Assembly: GCF_003369565.1 (NCBI RefSeq)
Contig: NZ_PIOD01000016.1
Location: 146,581 to 210,580, forward strand
Length of the DNA: 64,000 nucleotides
Direction of reading: 5' to 3'
Source: Oceanobacillus chungangensis
GTDB lineage: Bacteria > Bacillota > Bacilli > Bacillales > Amphibacillaceae
Under the pieces are notes generated by a model, which saw only the letters and a list, made by a program, of their open reading frames with translations, did no database searches and was not told the DNA's origin. The first letter of the stretch is position 1, and every line of letters begins with the position of its first letter. Of the stretch, positions 1-8,287 are shown in pieces. A program made the translations under genes and the position numbers.

Positions 1-1005
1 TGGATCGAACTGACTTAGCGTCTCTTGCTTAGAGATCGTTTGTATTGTAGCAAATAAATACCTAGCATTGGTTTGCTTGTTAGAGCCTGATAAAACTCCG
101 AAATCTTTCGTTTGACCTCCCATTATTCGTTGGAAGTCTGACTTTGCTTTATTAAGTATTTGCTCACGATGAACAATAAATAGCATTTTCTTAGGAGCAA
201 ATCTCCTTACGTCAAATGCTGAAAGATACGTTTTTCCTGTTCCAGTCGCTGAAATAACCAACCCTTTATCGTGACCAGCATCTCGAACGGCTTGAATTTG
301 TTTTAGTGCTGCTTGCTGCATTTTATTTGGCTTAATTTGTAGTGCTTCCTCGAGAGGATTAGCATTATATTGTGCAGGTAATTCTATTACCTTTTCTGTT
401 TTATTAAATTCTCCAGGCGTATATGTACTTTCATATTTGGAAATCCACGCGTCGGTTAACGGTTGTGCTTCTTTCCAAACCTCTTCAAATTGACTATTAA
501 AATGATGAATTACCTCACCATCTTCATGAGAAGTAAGTTTTACATTCCATTCATGATTTACCTTCAGTGCATGTGCAGTTAAATTTGAACTTCCAACAAT
601 CAAAGAGTAATAGTCTTCATGACCAAATATATAACCCTTTGAATGAAATCCTTCTATATCCGTCAATCTCACTTCGACATTCGTAATCTTCAATAATTCT
701 TTAAACACTTTAGGCTGATTAAAATTTAGAAAGGTAGACGTTAAGATACGTCCATTTATTCCTTTTCTTTTGAGATCTAGTAAATATGATTTAAGTGTTG
801 CGAGTCCGCTTTCTGTAATAAAAGCAACAGAGAAGATAAAAGAGTTACAGCTCTCTAGTTCTTCGAGTATTGAGGTTAGAACGTTTTCATTTTGTCTAGG
901 ATTATTTACTAAAAGCTTAGGTGTGTACCTGCTTGATTTAGCATGCTTTTTATCAATAAATCCTTTATGTAACGATGTCTTTAAATTTTGTATAAAATCC
1001 TCCAT
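1..1005 (-). CDS. DEAD/DEAH helicase with N-terminal PLD-like domain (C-terminus beyond window)
   Basis: I translated 335 open codons from an ATG at 1005 down to the window edge without a stop, so the 3' part lies outside. A GGTGG ribosome site sits 5 bases upstream. The first ~200 residues resemble a phospholipase D-like nuclease domain, with HSKGYIFG as its single HxK-type motif. After a linker, residues ~225-335 start a superfamily 2 helicase: SATGTGKTYLSAF is Walker A, and FIVHREQIL is a typical motif Ia region. This order (PLD then helicase) is known from large DUF3427-type helicases, which are often found with restriction or phage-defence genes. Here the next gene is a Nudix hydrolase and no methylase is visible. 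The family call is fairly sure; a defence role is inference. Confidence 0.8.
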   Translation of the reverse strand, partial: MEDFIQNLKTSLHKGFIDKKHAKSSRYTPKLLVNNPRQNENVLTSILEELESCNSFIFSVAFITESGLATLKSYLLDLKRKGINGRILTSTFLNFNQPKVFKELLKITNVEVRLTDIEGFHSKGYIFGHEDYYSLIVGSSNLTAHALKVNHEWNVKLTSHEDGEVIHHFNSQFEEVWKEAQPLTDAWISKYESTYTPGEFNKTEKVIELPAQYNANPLEEALQIKPNKMQQAALKQIQAVRDAGHDKGLVISATGTGKTYLSAFDVRRFAPKKMLFIVHREQILNKAKSDFQRIMGGQTKDFGVLSGSNKQTNARYLFATIQTISKQETLSQFDP

Positions 1006-1088
1006 AATAACCACCATTCATTACTATCTTAATAGGATAATTTTACTACTTTATCTACTTAACCGCAAATACATTTTAAAATATTCAA

Positions 1089-1117
1089 AAAGCTATTCAT
1101 GATTTATGAATAGCTTT
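1089..1117 (-). terminator. Rho-independent terminator after the Nudix gene
   Basis: A perfect 12-bp stem (AAAGCTATTCAT and its complement) with a 5-base loop lies just after the Nudix stop. On the minus strand it is followed by TTTTTGAATATTTT. It separates the Nudix gene from the helicase downstream. Confidence 0.7.
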
Positions 1118-1125
1118 GAAAATTA

Positions 1126-1524
1126 TTATAAGGAATATTCATTTGCTAACTTCTCAATAGCTGGTACGTCTGCAGGCGCCCAATCCAAGTATTCAAGTTC
1201 ATTTGGCGCTAACCATCTTATTTCTGCATGCTCTGTTAATACAGGTTCACCCTCAATAAGTTTACATATATATGTAGTTAAATGGACAATACCAAAGTCA
1301 TATTCATAAACCGTATGGTCGACCTTTTCACCAATTTCTATTTTACAATGCATTTCTTCATCTATTTCTCTCTTTAATGCTTCTTGCGGTGTTTCGCCTG
1401 TTTCAATTTTTCCACCAGGAAATTCCCATTTGTATGGTAACGATTTATCTGGACCTCTTTGGGCACATAGTATTTTTCCATTTTTAATGATTACCGCCCC
1501 TACAACATGTATATATTTCTTCAT
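1126..1524 (-). CDS. Nudix hydrolase, MutT/8-oxo-dGTP diphosphatase type
   Basis: This 132-residue single-domain protein has a Nudix box at about residues 38-60: G38, E44, then REIDEE at 52-57. The usual glycine after the second glutamate pair is a histidine (EEMH), a small departure. The N-terminal VVGAVIIKNGKILCAQR strand and the GKIETGETPQEAL stretch are those of the CTP pyrophosphohydrolase/MutT group, which hydrolyses oxidised or non-canonical nucleoside triphosphates in the cytoplasm. The ATG is preceded by AAGGAGG. It has its own promoter with an operator-like palindrome at the transcription start (1563-1605). Substrate cannot be settled from sequence. Confidence 0.88.
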   Translation of the reverse strand: MKKYIHVVGAVIIKNGKILCAQRGPDKSLPYKWEFPGGKIETGETPQEALKREIDEEMHCKIEIGEKVDHTVYEYDFGIVHLTTYICKLIEGEPVLTEHAEIRWLAPNELEYLDWAPADVPAIEKLANEYSL

Positions 1525-1562
1525 TTGTATCCTCCTTGTGATAAAATTAGCTTTTACTTTTT

Positions 1563-1605
1563 AGTATTATTAATACTATTATAGATGAGCCCTACTTTAG
1601 TGCAA
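1563..1605 (-). promoter_or_regulatory. Promoter with overlapping 15-bp palindrome upstream of the Nudix gene
   Basis: On the minus strand a -35 TTGCAC (1605-1600), a 16-base spacer and a consensus -10 TATAAT (1583-1578) can be read. Immediately downstream, over the expected start point, is the perfect palindrome AGTATTATTAATACT (1563-1577). A 14-of-15 match to it (AATATTATTAATACT) lies at 3166-3180, upstream of the divergent drug-exporter and PhoX genes. The promoter is clear; a shared repressor is inference. Confidence 0.7.
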
Positions 1606-1610
1606 TTATA

Positions 1611-2972
1611 TCACTGTTCTCTTCTACCCGCTCTTTCATGACTAGTCACATAAACCATTCCCGGAAGCAATACAACCGCAACAACAACCAGCACAATCAC
1701 CATCGTGTCCATATTCCCATCATTCATTCCAGTTGCAAATGCCAGACCATAAATGCTGGATGCCAGGATATTCCCTATAAACCTTGATGTCATCAGGAGG
1801 CCCGAAGCAATTCCGCTTTCCGATGCATGGATGAAAGAATACAACAGGTTTTGTAATCCAATATTTTGGACACCGTTGCTGATTCCAAAAATAGCTAACA
1901 CGACTGCAACCCAATATAACGGAGAATCATATTGAATCGTAAATAACAGGGAAACGCCAATTAACCCTGTAAGCCCACTGAATAGTAAAGGAATTCGGAA
2001 TCCTGCTTTTTCCATCCATCTTGTAGCAATAGGTGTTGTTACCATAGCAAAGATGGATAAGGAAAGCATGGTAAGACCAGCAGAATCTGAACCTACCCCA
2101 ATTATACTTTGCAGATACGTAGGCAGACTCAATAAGATAGCAAAGAAAATCACTGTTGATAAAATATATTGAGCATAAATCACAGTGATATTCGAATTTT
2201 TCTGGAAGAAGTTCACATTAATAAATGGATCTTCTTTCTTCTTTTCAAATACAAGAAACAGGACAGTAAGCACAATAGCAAGAAGGAATGTGCCAATTTG
2301 CAGACCATCTTCAAGTGATAGTAAAAACACCATCCAGTACGTGATGAGTAAGCTGAATAAAATAATGCCGCCGACATCCAATTTGTATTTTTTCGCAGTA
2401 TTTTTCTCATCCTTTGGTATAAATAAAATAGCTAAGACAATACCAACTGCGAGAACTGGCAGATTAACATAAAAGATCACTGGCCAACCGCCAAACTGGA
2501 TCAATAAACCACTAATCGTTGGCCCAAATGCAGCAGATGTTGTTGCGAACACAGACAATGTGCCAATAACCCGGTTTTGTTTGTTTTGGATCGTATTTCG
2601 GATAATCCCTATTCCGGCTGGTAAAAGTGCGGATGTTCCAATCGCCTGGATGCCACGCATCGCAAGCAATACAGGCATATTCGGAGATAATGGTGCCAGA
2701 ATGGATGATATGACAACCAAAGTCATTCCAATTAAATAAATGTTTTTCCGGCCATAGGTATCGCTTAATTTACCTATCAGCGGTGTAAAAATTGCACTAA
2801 TAATGAAATAAGATGCGATAAGCCAGGAAATATCCGTTGTATTCAGTTGAAATTCCTTCTGTATCGATGGTAAAGCAACTGTGATCATCGTTGTATTTAA
2901 TGGGTTCAATATAACGCCTAGTGCAATGGCCAATATAATCCATTTATCTTGTTTATTATTTCCATTGATCAT
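1611..2972 (-). CDS. MFS drug:H+ antiporter (DHA2-like)
   Basis: This 453-residue, strongly hydrophobic protein has the MFS signature between helices 2 and 3 (GKLSDTYGRKNIYL) and the antiporter region of helix 5 (GPTISGLLIQFGGWPVIFYVNLP). That combination is typical of the DHA2 (EmrB/QacA) drug-efflux group, which exports lipophilic compounds with proton influx. It is shorter than 14-helix members (~500 residues), so a 12-14 helix count is uncertain. The ATG has GAGGAG 8 bases upstream. It ends just before the Nudix promoter, in the same direction. Substrate unknown. Confidence 0.82.
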   Translation of the reverse strand: MINGNNKQDKWIILAIALGVILNPLNTTMITVALPSIQKEFQLNTTDISWLIASYFIISAIFTPLIGKLSDTYGRKNIYLIGMTLVVISSILAPLSPNMPVLLAMRGIQAIGTSALLPAGIGIIRNTIQNKQNRVIGTLSVFATTSAAFGPTISGLLIQFGGWPVIFYVNLPVLAVGIVLAILFIPKDEKNTAKKYKLDVGGIILFSLLITYWMVFLLSLEDGLQIGTFLLAIVLTVLFLVFEKKKEDPFINVNFFQKNSNITVIYAQYILSTVIFFAILLSLPTYLQSIIGVGSDSAGLTMLSLSIFAMVTTPIATRWMEKAGFRIPLLFSGLTGLIGVSLLFTIQYDSPLYWVAVVLAIFGISNGVQNIGLQNLLYSFIHASESGIASGLLMTSRFIGNILASSIYGLAFATGMNDGNMDTMVIVLVVVAVVLLPGMVYVTSHERAGRREQ

Positions 2973-3165
2973 TCTGTTTTCTCCTCAATTCATTTACTCG
3001 GTGATTATGTACTTCCCATCATTTTAACACAACGGGCAATCAACATCTTATGCTTGCGTTTTGTTCGTAGTGACGCATTCAATTGAAGATAATCACCATA
3101 TACTTCCACTATAAGTTCAATAACCCCCGTCAATAGAACCAGGTCTAATTCACCATAATATTTTA

Positions 3166-3180
3166 AATATTATTAATACT
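3166..3180. promoter_or_regulatory. Possible operator, near copy of the 1563-1577 palindrome
   Basis: AATATTATTAATACT differs by one base from the palindrome in the Nudix promoter. It lies in the 285-bp gap between the divergent exporter and PhoX genes. The motif is AT-rich, so chance is possible. Confidence 0.35.
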
Positions 3181-3257
3181 AGCATCATACTTCCTTAACA
3201 TTTGAAGATTATCATTATAATAGAAATACTGATTTACATTTTAGGAGGAAATTGTTA

Positions 3258-5033
3258 ATGGACAAGAAAAAGCTAGTCATCCCAGTTTTAAGCGCAGCAC
3301 TATTATTCCCATCTGCAGTAAACGTATTTGCACAGCCAAATAAACCGCTAGAAGTTGAAAAGGTTGAATTTGTTGGTATGGAGGCGCCTAAAACACAAGA
3401 AGAAAAATCAACCATGTATACACACGCTAAAGCTCTTGTTACATTATCAGATGGAACCGAAAAAACGGTTGAATTAGACTATCATTCTTTAGCTAAACCT
3501 GGTGAAGTCATTAATGGAAAAATTGTTGGAGGTGCCGTAGATGTCAATGGTAATCCAATTAGACATGCTGATGGCAGTCCAATTTATTCTACTGCTCCAG
3601 ATATGAATTCCCTTTTGAGTGTAAACGGAAAGAGTGGAAAATTATTTTTGATTAACCATTTTGAAAGCATGCCAAAAAATGAAATTGGTGAAATGCCAAA
3701 GGCCGTTTACTTAAATACAGTCACACAAGATAAGAAAACAGGCGAATTGAAGATTACAGATATTGCAGCCGTTGATTTTTCTCGCGATGGTGGTGTTTGG
3801 ACACCTTGTGCGGGTGTACTATCCCCATGGAATACCCATTTAGGAAGTGAAGAATACGAACCAGATGCACGTGCACATGAAAAGAATCCGAAAAATTCTA
3901 AAGTGACTCAGTTTGCACGTAACTATTACCAAGATGCAAATGCTGTAGGAAACCCATACCTTTACGGACACACTACTGAAATTACAGTTTCCCCGAATGG
4001 TAAGGCTGATGCCGTGAAGCATTATAGCATGGGGCGTTTATCCTTTGAAAATGTTGCGGTTGCTCCAGATAATCGCACAGTATTTTACGGTGATGATGGT
4101 GGATATGTTATGCCATTCATGTATATCGCTGACAAAGCTGGTGATTTATCAGCTGGTACCTTATATGCTGCTAAATTTAATCAAACCAGTGCCGAAAATG
4201 GAGGCGCCGGCGAATTAGAATGGATTGAATTAGGATCTGCAACGGATGAAGAAGTGAAGGATCTTGCCGAAAATCTAACCTTCAGCGACATTTTTGAAAC
4301 AACAGACGATTACGCTTATGCAGAGGCAAACGGATTCTCTCATATTAAAACAACAAATGGCGAGGAATACCTAAAAGTGAAACCTGGTATGGAAAAAGCA
4401 GCGGCATTCCTGGAATCCCGTCGTTATGGTGCCATGCTTGGTGCAACGTCTGAGTTTAATAAAATGGAAACTCTAACGTTCAACAAAGCTGATAACAAGA
4501 TTTATATGGCAATGTCTTATATAGAGGGCGGAATGTTAGAAAATCCAAATGATCCTGTAGATGATATTCACTTACCTAAATTGAGCGCGGGGACAATTTA
4601 CCAAATGAATATTGCAGATAACCAAAAGGATAGTAATGGCAACACGATTAATAGTGATTATGTTGTTACCGACATGCAAGGGATGCTGAACGGTGAAGAT
4701 CTCTCTGTTCCTGATGCTGACGGAAATACAGCACATCCTGATAAGATAGCTAATCCGGACAATATTGTATTCGATGAGGAATTAAGAACACTATTTATCG
4801 CAGAAGATAGCGGCATGCATACGAATAACTTTGGCTGGGCTTATAATATCGATACGAAACAATTGGATCGAATTATTTCCGCTCCAGATGGCGGTGAAGT
4901 AACCGGACTGCAAGCCATAAACGATTTAAATGGGGAAAATTACCTTATGATTAGTTCCCAAAATCCTGGAAACATTGGCTATATTGATCTGCCAAATGTT
5001 GGTGAGAAAATAAAACCTGGTAAGAACAAATAA
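3258..5033 (+). CDS. phoX: Secreted PhoX-like alkaline phosphatase (DUF839)
   Basis: 591 residues starting at ATG 3258, which has AGGAGG 9 bases upstream; a TTG at 3252 is too close to that site. Residues 1-27 form a Sec-type signal peptide ending VNVFA. The mature part matches the PhoX/DUF839 beta-propeller family: GGVWTPCAGVLSPWNTHLG, then SEEYEPDARA, GRLSFENVAVAPDN, VFYGDDGGYV and a late FDEELRTLFIAEDSG. PhoX enzymes release phosphate from phosphate esters outside the cell using iron and calcium and are usually Tat-exported and Pho-regulated. Here the signal lacks a twin arginine, and the family's TCEE iron-site motif appears as GSEE with a cysteine further upstream. Activity is therefore likely but not assured. 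Confidence 0.85.
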   Translation: MDKKKLVIPVLSAALLFPSAVNVFAQPNKPLEVEKVEFVGMEAPKTQEEKSTMYTHAKALVTLSDGTEKTVELDYHSLAKPGEVINGKIVGGAVDVNGNPIRHADGSPIYSTAPDMNSLLSVNGKSGKLFLINHFESMPKNEIGEMPKAVYLNTVTQDKKTGELKITDIAAVDFSRDGGVWTPCAGVLSPWNTHLGSEEYEPDARAHEKNPKNSKVTQFARNYYQDANAVGNPYLYGHTTEITVSPNGKADAVKHYSMGRLSFENVAVAPDNRTVFYGDDGGYVMPFMYIADKAGDLSAGTLYAAKFNQTSAENGGAGELEWIELGSATDEEVKDLAENLTFSDIFETTDDYAYAEANGFSHIKTTNGEEYLKVKPGMEKAAAFLESRRYGAMLGATSEFNKMETLTFNKADNKIYMAMSYIEGGMLENPNDPVDDIHLPKLSAGTIYQMNIADNQKDSNGNTINSDYVVTDMQGMLNGEDLSVPDADGNTAHPDKIANPDNIVFDEELRTLFIAEDSGMHTNNFGWAYNIDTKQLDRIISAPDGGEVTGLQAINDLNGENYLMISSQNPGNIGYIDLPNVGEKIKPGKNK

Positions 5034-5073
5034 CTATTTTTTTCATATGTAAGTACGAATTGACGTAAAGGAT

Positions 5074-5240
5074 TGTACTGCACCTCAGAAGTTAGAGTAA
5101 CAAATCTAACTTTTGAGGTGTTTATTTATGGCCAAATAAAGTTATAAATTAAGAGAAATTCGGTGCTGGAAGAATTGCTGATATTTGGAATGTAATACTG
5201 AATTTGACTATCAAAAAAAGGAAAATAAGCAGTTGGACAT
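5074..5240 (+). mobile_element. Possible degenerate IS3-family remnant
   Basis: TTGTACTGCACC followed by a 16-bp stem-loop (5081-5120) resembles the left end of IS150-group elements. The stem could equally be the phoX terminator, since TTTATTTAT follows. Just after it comes an ATG reading MAK, a stop, then SYKLRE, like a decayed start of an IS3 OrfA. Nothing resembling the rest of a transposase remains. Weak call. Confidence 0.35.
5081..5130 (+). terminator. Probable terminator after phoX
   Basis: A 16-bp stem with one G-T pair and an 8-base loop, followed by TTTATTTAT, lies 48 bases after the phoX stop. It may derive from an IS end (see the overlapping entry). Confidence 0.6.
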
Positions 5241-5319
5241 TCTAATCATTCTTTCTCGAGTAAACAACTTACTATTTATAATACAGTTCACCACTCCTTT
5301 CCAGTCATACAACGTTCTT

Positions 5320-5865
5320 CTATCTATCCAATGTAGACCAATCTGCTAAAGATAACCGACCAACAATATCATAACCATTTCCTACCCCTTTAGGCTTTAC
5401 AATAACTGTCCCCATATAAGGTATTTGCCCTAGGCCTACTCCTTCGGGGAAACCGTGAGCAACTATAACCTTATTCCTACCCTCTCCTGGGGGTTGTTCT
5501 AAAATAGAATCAAGGTGATTCAAAGTTGCTTGTTTATCACTACTAGGTATATTACCACTCAACCTGTCTATCTCAGCCCAAAATGGATTAACTTGAACAT
5601 TGCCATTTCCAAATGCTAACTGCGCTGTTTCAATGGTCCTGCAAAAAGGACTTACAGAAACAGGGTATTCAATCGGAATTTGTAAGTATCGAATGATTTC
5701 CCCATAGTAAGTAGCCTGCCTCCGTCCATAATCAGAAAGATTTCTTTGGGTTAGACAGTCTTGAAAGTTTAAATAGGGTGAATCACTTCCAACATTTGCT
5801 TCCCCGTGCCTTGAATAGAATATAAACCCACCTTTTTTAAGTGAATTAAGTAATGATCCGTTCAA
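5320..5865 (-). CDS. Histidine phosphatase superfamily protein
   Basis: 181 residues. FYSRHGEAN near residue 20 is the RHG catalytic motif carrying the phospho-accepting histidine. SPFCRTIETAQLAF is the second conserved block and VIVAHGFPEG carries the second histidine. The only usable start is TTG at 5865, with AGGGGAAGG 5 bases upstream; an ATG above it runs into a stop. The family removes phosphate from small metabolites or proteins; there is no signal peptide, and nothing in the context names the substrate. It stands alone, pointing toward the phoX gene. Confidence 0.75.
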   Translation of the reverse strand: MNGSLLNSLKKGGFIFYSRHGEANVGSDSPYLNFQDCLTQRNLSDYGRRQATYYGEIIRYLQIPIEYPVSVSPFCRTIETAQLAFGNGNVQVNPFWAEIDRLSGNIPSSDKQATLNHLDSILEQPPGEGRNKVIVAHGFPEGVGLGQIPYMGTVIVKPKGVGNGYDIVGRLSLADWSTLDR

Positions 5866-6128
5866 CTCAACCTTCCCCTCTCATGTAAACATCTAACAAT
5901 ACTGCTAATGTATGTATGTTATTTACTAACTGTTAAAAGCATTATTTTATCGCACTGTAACGGATTTTCTAGCTCAGAAATGCTATAATCCCATTGGTTA
6001 TCGAGGCTACATGTAGAGGCATTTTTTCAATATGCAATGATAGCTAAGACTGGATAGATTACACATTGTTTTGAATTGGTTAAAGTATTAAAGTGATAGG
6101 GTAAGTATCTTTCTAATATAAAGTATTA
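5866..6128. other. Intergenic stretch without recognised genes
   Basis: AT-rich DNA between the histidine phosphatase start and the terminator at 6129. It holds the promoter region of the phosphatase gene. I see no convincing reading frame or repeat. Confidence 0.5.
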
Positions 6129-6177
6129 AAAAGAACCATCCAAATCGTTGTCTCATCAACGTTTAGATGGTCCTTTT
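6129..6177. terminator. Bidirectional terminator after the helical-repeat gene
   Basis: A long stem (AAAAGAACCATCCAAATCGTTG against its near-complement, loop TCTCAT) with A-tract and T-tract flanks. It closes the 6216-8045 gene on the minus strand. Confidence 0.8.
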
Positions 6178-6215
6178 CATAAGTATGTTAATAGATAAAG
6201 AGAAAAATCCTGTCC

Positions 6216-8045
6216 CTATTTTTTCAACAACTGCTTCGCCAACTGCCGATCTTCCTTATCCTTAGTCTTATCTGCAATATCCTTAATAGCTCTCTGCATA
6301 GCAGGCTCCTGCGCAAACGACGGCGACCACTCTGTTAGTACACTTAGCGCATGATACTGTAATCCACCATTTTCCGATTTAAGTGCAGCTTCAATCAATG
6401 AAACTCCCACTCCCTCATGCTCGTATAAATCCTGAACAATACATTGCAGACAATCCTGTTCATCCTCTGAAAGACTTGTTAACGATAAATGTGTTTCTGC
6501 AAATGCACATAGCTTCTGAATATGCTGACGATCATTCGTCTCCATAACCGCAGAATACAGTGCAATGTTTGTCGGATATTTCTCCAGCAAATCGAATAAA
6601 TTCTGTATGATGTCTAACTGATAAAATTGAGCAATTTCAAGTGCTTTAATATTGCCATCCTGCTTCAGTGCATCCATCGCAAGCTGCGGCCATTTAGGGT
6701 CATTTATAAAGGCTTGAATTGCTTCCTGAATCGCAGTGCGTTCATGTTCTTTCCATTGCTCATTAAACCGCTCTTCCCAAATTTCTTCTTCGTCATTGAT
6801 AAATTCACTTATTTTCATAAGGGCATAGAAATCTTCAAGTGTGGGTTTACAGTGCGTATGAGCATGGTATACGAAGCGTGAAAGAACTGCACCTGCATCC
6901 GAATACTCTTCGATGCCCTCGGGAGCATTCTCACTTAGCAGCGCTTCGATGATACGACTCGCTCCATCATACAGCTCTTTTGAAATCGTTTTTTCGTATA
7001 GCGCTACGTCGAGCTCTCCATTTACGGCACATGTATAGGCTAAATATTCATTCATAATTGTATTACTGCATCCTTCTGTCAGTAACCAATGCTTTATTTC
7101 CGGTGTCGGTGCTTCCAGTTGTTCAACAGCAGCTATTTTCCCCCAGCCATGAAGTGCTTGCGCAAGTCGCCAAATTTCGTTGTTTGCTTGAGTTGTGCCG
7201 TTTTTCAATGCAAAGATAACATAAGCTGTAAATTCTTCATGCATCCCCAATGTGAATAATAATTCTTTATATTTTTCGCAATCCGTACAACCAAGTACAG
7301 TTATAGCAAATTTTACAACCTCTCGATGTGCTGCATGCTCTAGCAGCCATAATGCTTCTTGCTGTACAAGGGATTCATCCAGCCCAGCTTGTGAGAATCG
7401 TTCAATAAATTCATCACGGTAGCTGACGATATTATCAGACATGATTTTTTCGTATGTGCGTTTCCTAGTATTTGTCGCAGGATCATTGATTTGTTCTTCA
7501 AAAAGCTTCAGCAGCTTTTTCGCATAGAATGGAAAAGGTGTGTCATCTGTAAAACTATCAGATAAACCTGCAGCCATCCGTGGGTGATTTTCATCATATA
7601 AAAATTCCTCATCTGGTAAGCGATCATCTACTATTTTATTATGTGTTTCCATTTGCTTCCTGATAAAGGGAACAATCTTTTCTTTATGCTCCCATGGAAT
7701 TATTTCCAGCTTGAATGATTCCTCCAAAATCGTTTCATTACCGACTTTTACAATACAATTTACTTGTTTATAACCGCCAATTTTAACGGAGATTTTACGC
7801 TTGGTGCCATCCTCCAGCTCAAGCATCCCCGATAACTTTGAATACGGTATAAGATGTGAAAGTATATATTTTCGTTTATTCCGATCAACTGTTATCCCAT
7901 CAATGATAAGTTGCTCTTCTTTTATCTTGTTTACGATTTCAATACGATGCCCTTTATAATCAATCTCCCACGTTCTATCTACTTCCTTTTCTACATCTTT
8001 CATCACATTGCGCATTTCACGTTTAAATTCATCTTTAAAACCCAT
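6216..8045 (-). CDS. Large cytoplasmic alpha-helical repeat protein, unknown function
   Basis: 609 residues with no signal peptide or membrane segment. Residues 1-25 are charged and helical. Residues ~25-115 look like a beta-rich domain (YKGHRIEIVNKIKEEQLIIDG, KRKISVKIGGYKQVNCIVKVG). From ~175 to the end the protein is helical in short, repeated units reminiscent of HEAT/ARM solenoids (LFDLLEKYPTNIALYSAVM, ALSVLTEWSPSFAQEPAMQ). A CTDC pair and scattered histidines are seen but no enzyme motif. The start has AGGAGG 4 bases upstream. It stands alone between terminators. I do not recognise a function; the fold is inferred from pattern only. Confidence 0.7.
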   Translation of the reverse strand: MGFKDEFKREMRNVMKDVEKEVDRTWEIDYKGHRIEIVNKIKEEQLIIDGITVDRNKRKYILSHLIPYSKLSGMLELEDGTKRKISVKIGGYKQVNCIVKVGNETILEESFKLEIIPWEHKEKIVPFIRKQMETHNKIVDDRLPDEEFLYDENHPRMAAGLSDSFTDDTPFPFYAKKLLKLFEEQINDPATNTRKRTYEKIMSDNIVSYRDEFIERFSQAGLDESLVQQEALWLLEHAAHREVVKFAITVLGCTDCEKYKELLFTLGMHEEFTAYVIFALKNGTTQANNEIWRLAQALHGWGKIAAVEQLEAPTPEIKHWLLTEGCSNTIMNEYLAYTCAVNGELDVALYEKTISKELYDGASRIIEALLSENAPEGIEEYSDAGAVLSRFVYHAHTHCKPTLEDFYALMKISEFINDEEEIWEERFNEQWKEHERTAIQEAIQAFINDPKWPQLAMDALKQDGNIKALEIAQFYQLDIIQNLFDLLEKYPTNIALYSAVMETNDRQHIQKLCAFAETHLSLTSLSEDEQDCLQCIVQDLYEHEGVGVSLIEAALKSENGGLQYHALSVLTEWSPSFAQEPAMQRAIKDIADKTKDKEDRQLAKQLLKK

Positions 8046-8244
8046 GAGGTCCTCCTAAAAGTATCGATGGAATACAGTATTTCTTCTTCTTATTATCGTT
8101 TCTGATTCCTTCTGTGAATTGGTATTTTTTTAAAAATTTATAATTTCAATATATAATAATACAATATATTTCCAGGAAGTATAGCCTTTATTGGAAAAAA
8201 TAAGTTAATTATCTACTCTTTGCGAACTCATTAACTTTACATGC

Positions 8245-8272
8245 AAAAAAAGGCGCTGAGAAACTCAGCGCC
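8245..8272 (-). terminator. Strong terminator after the GH13 glucosidase
   Basis: A perfect 9-bp GC-rich stem GGCGCTGAG/CTCAGCGCC with a 3-base loop, followed on the minus strand by seven T residues. Confidence 0.92.
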
Positions 8273-8287
8273 CAACAATATCCTTAA

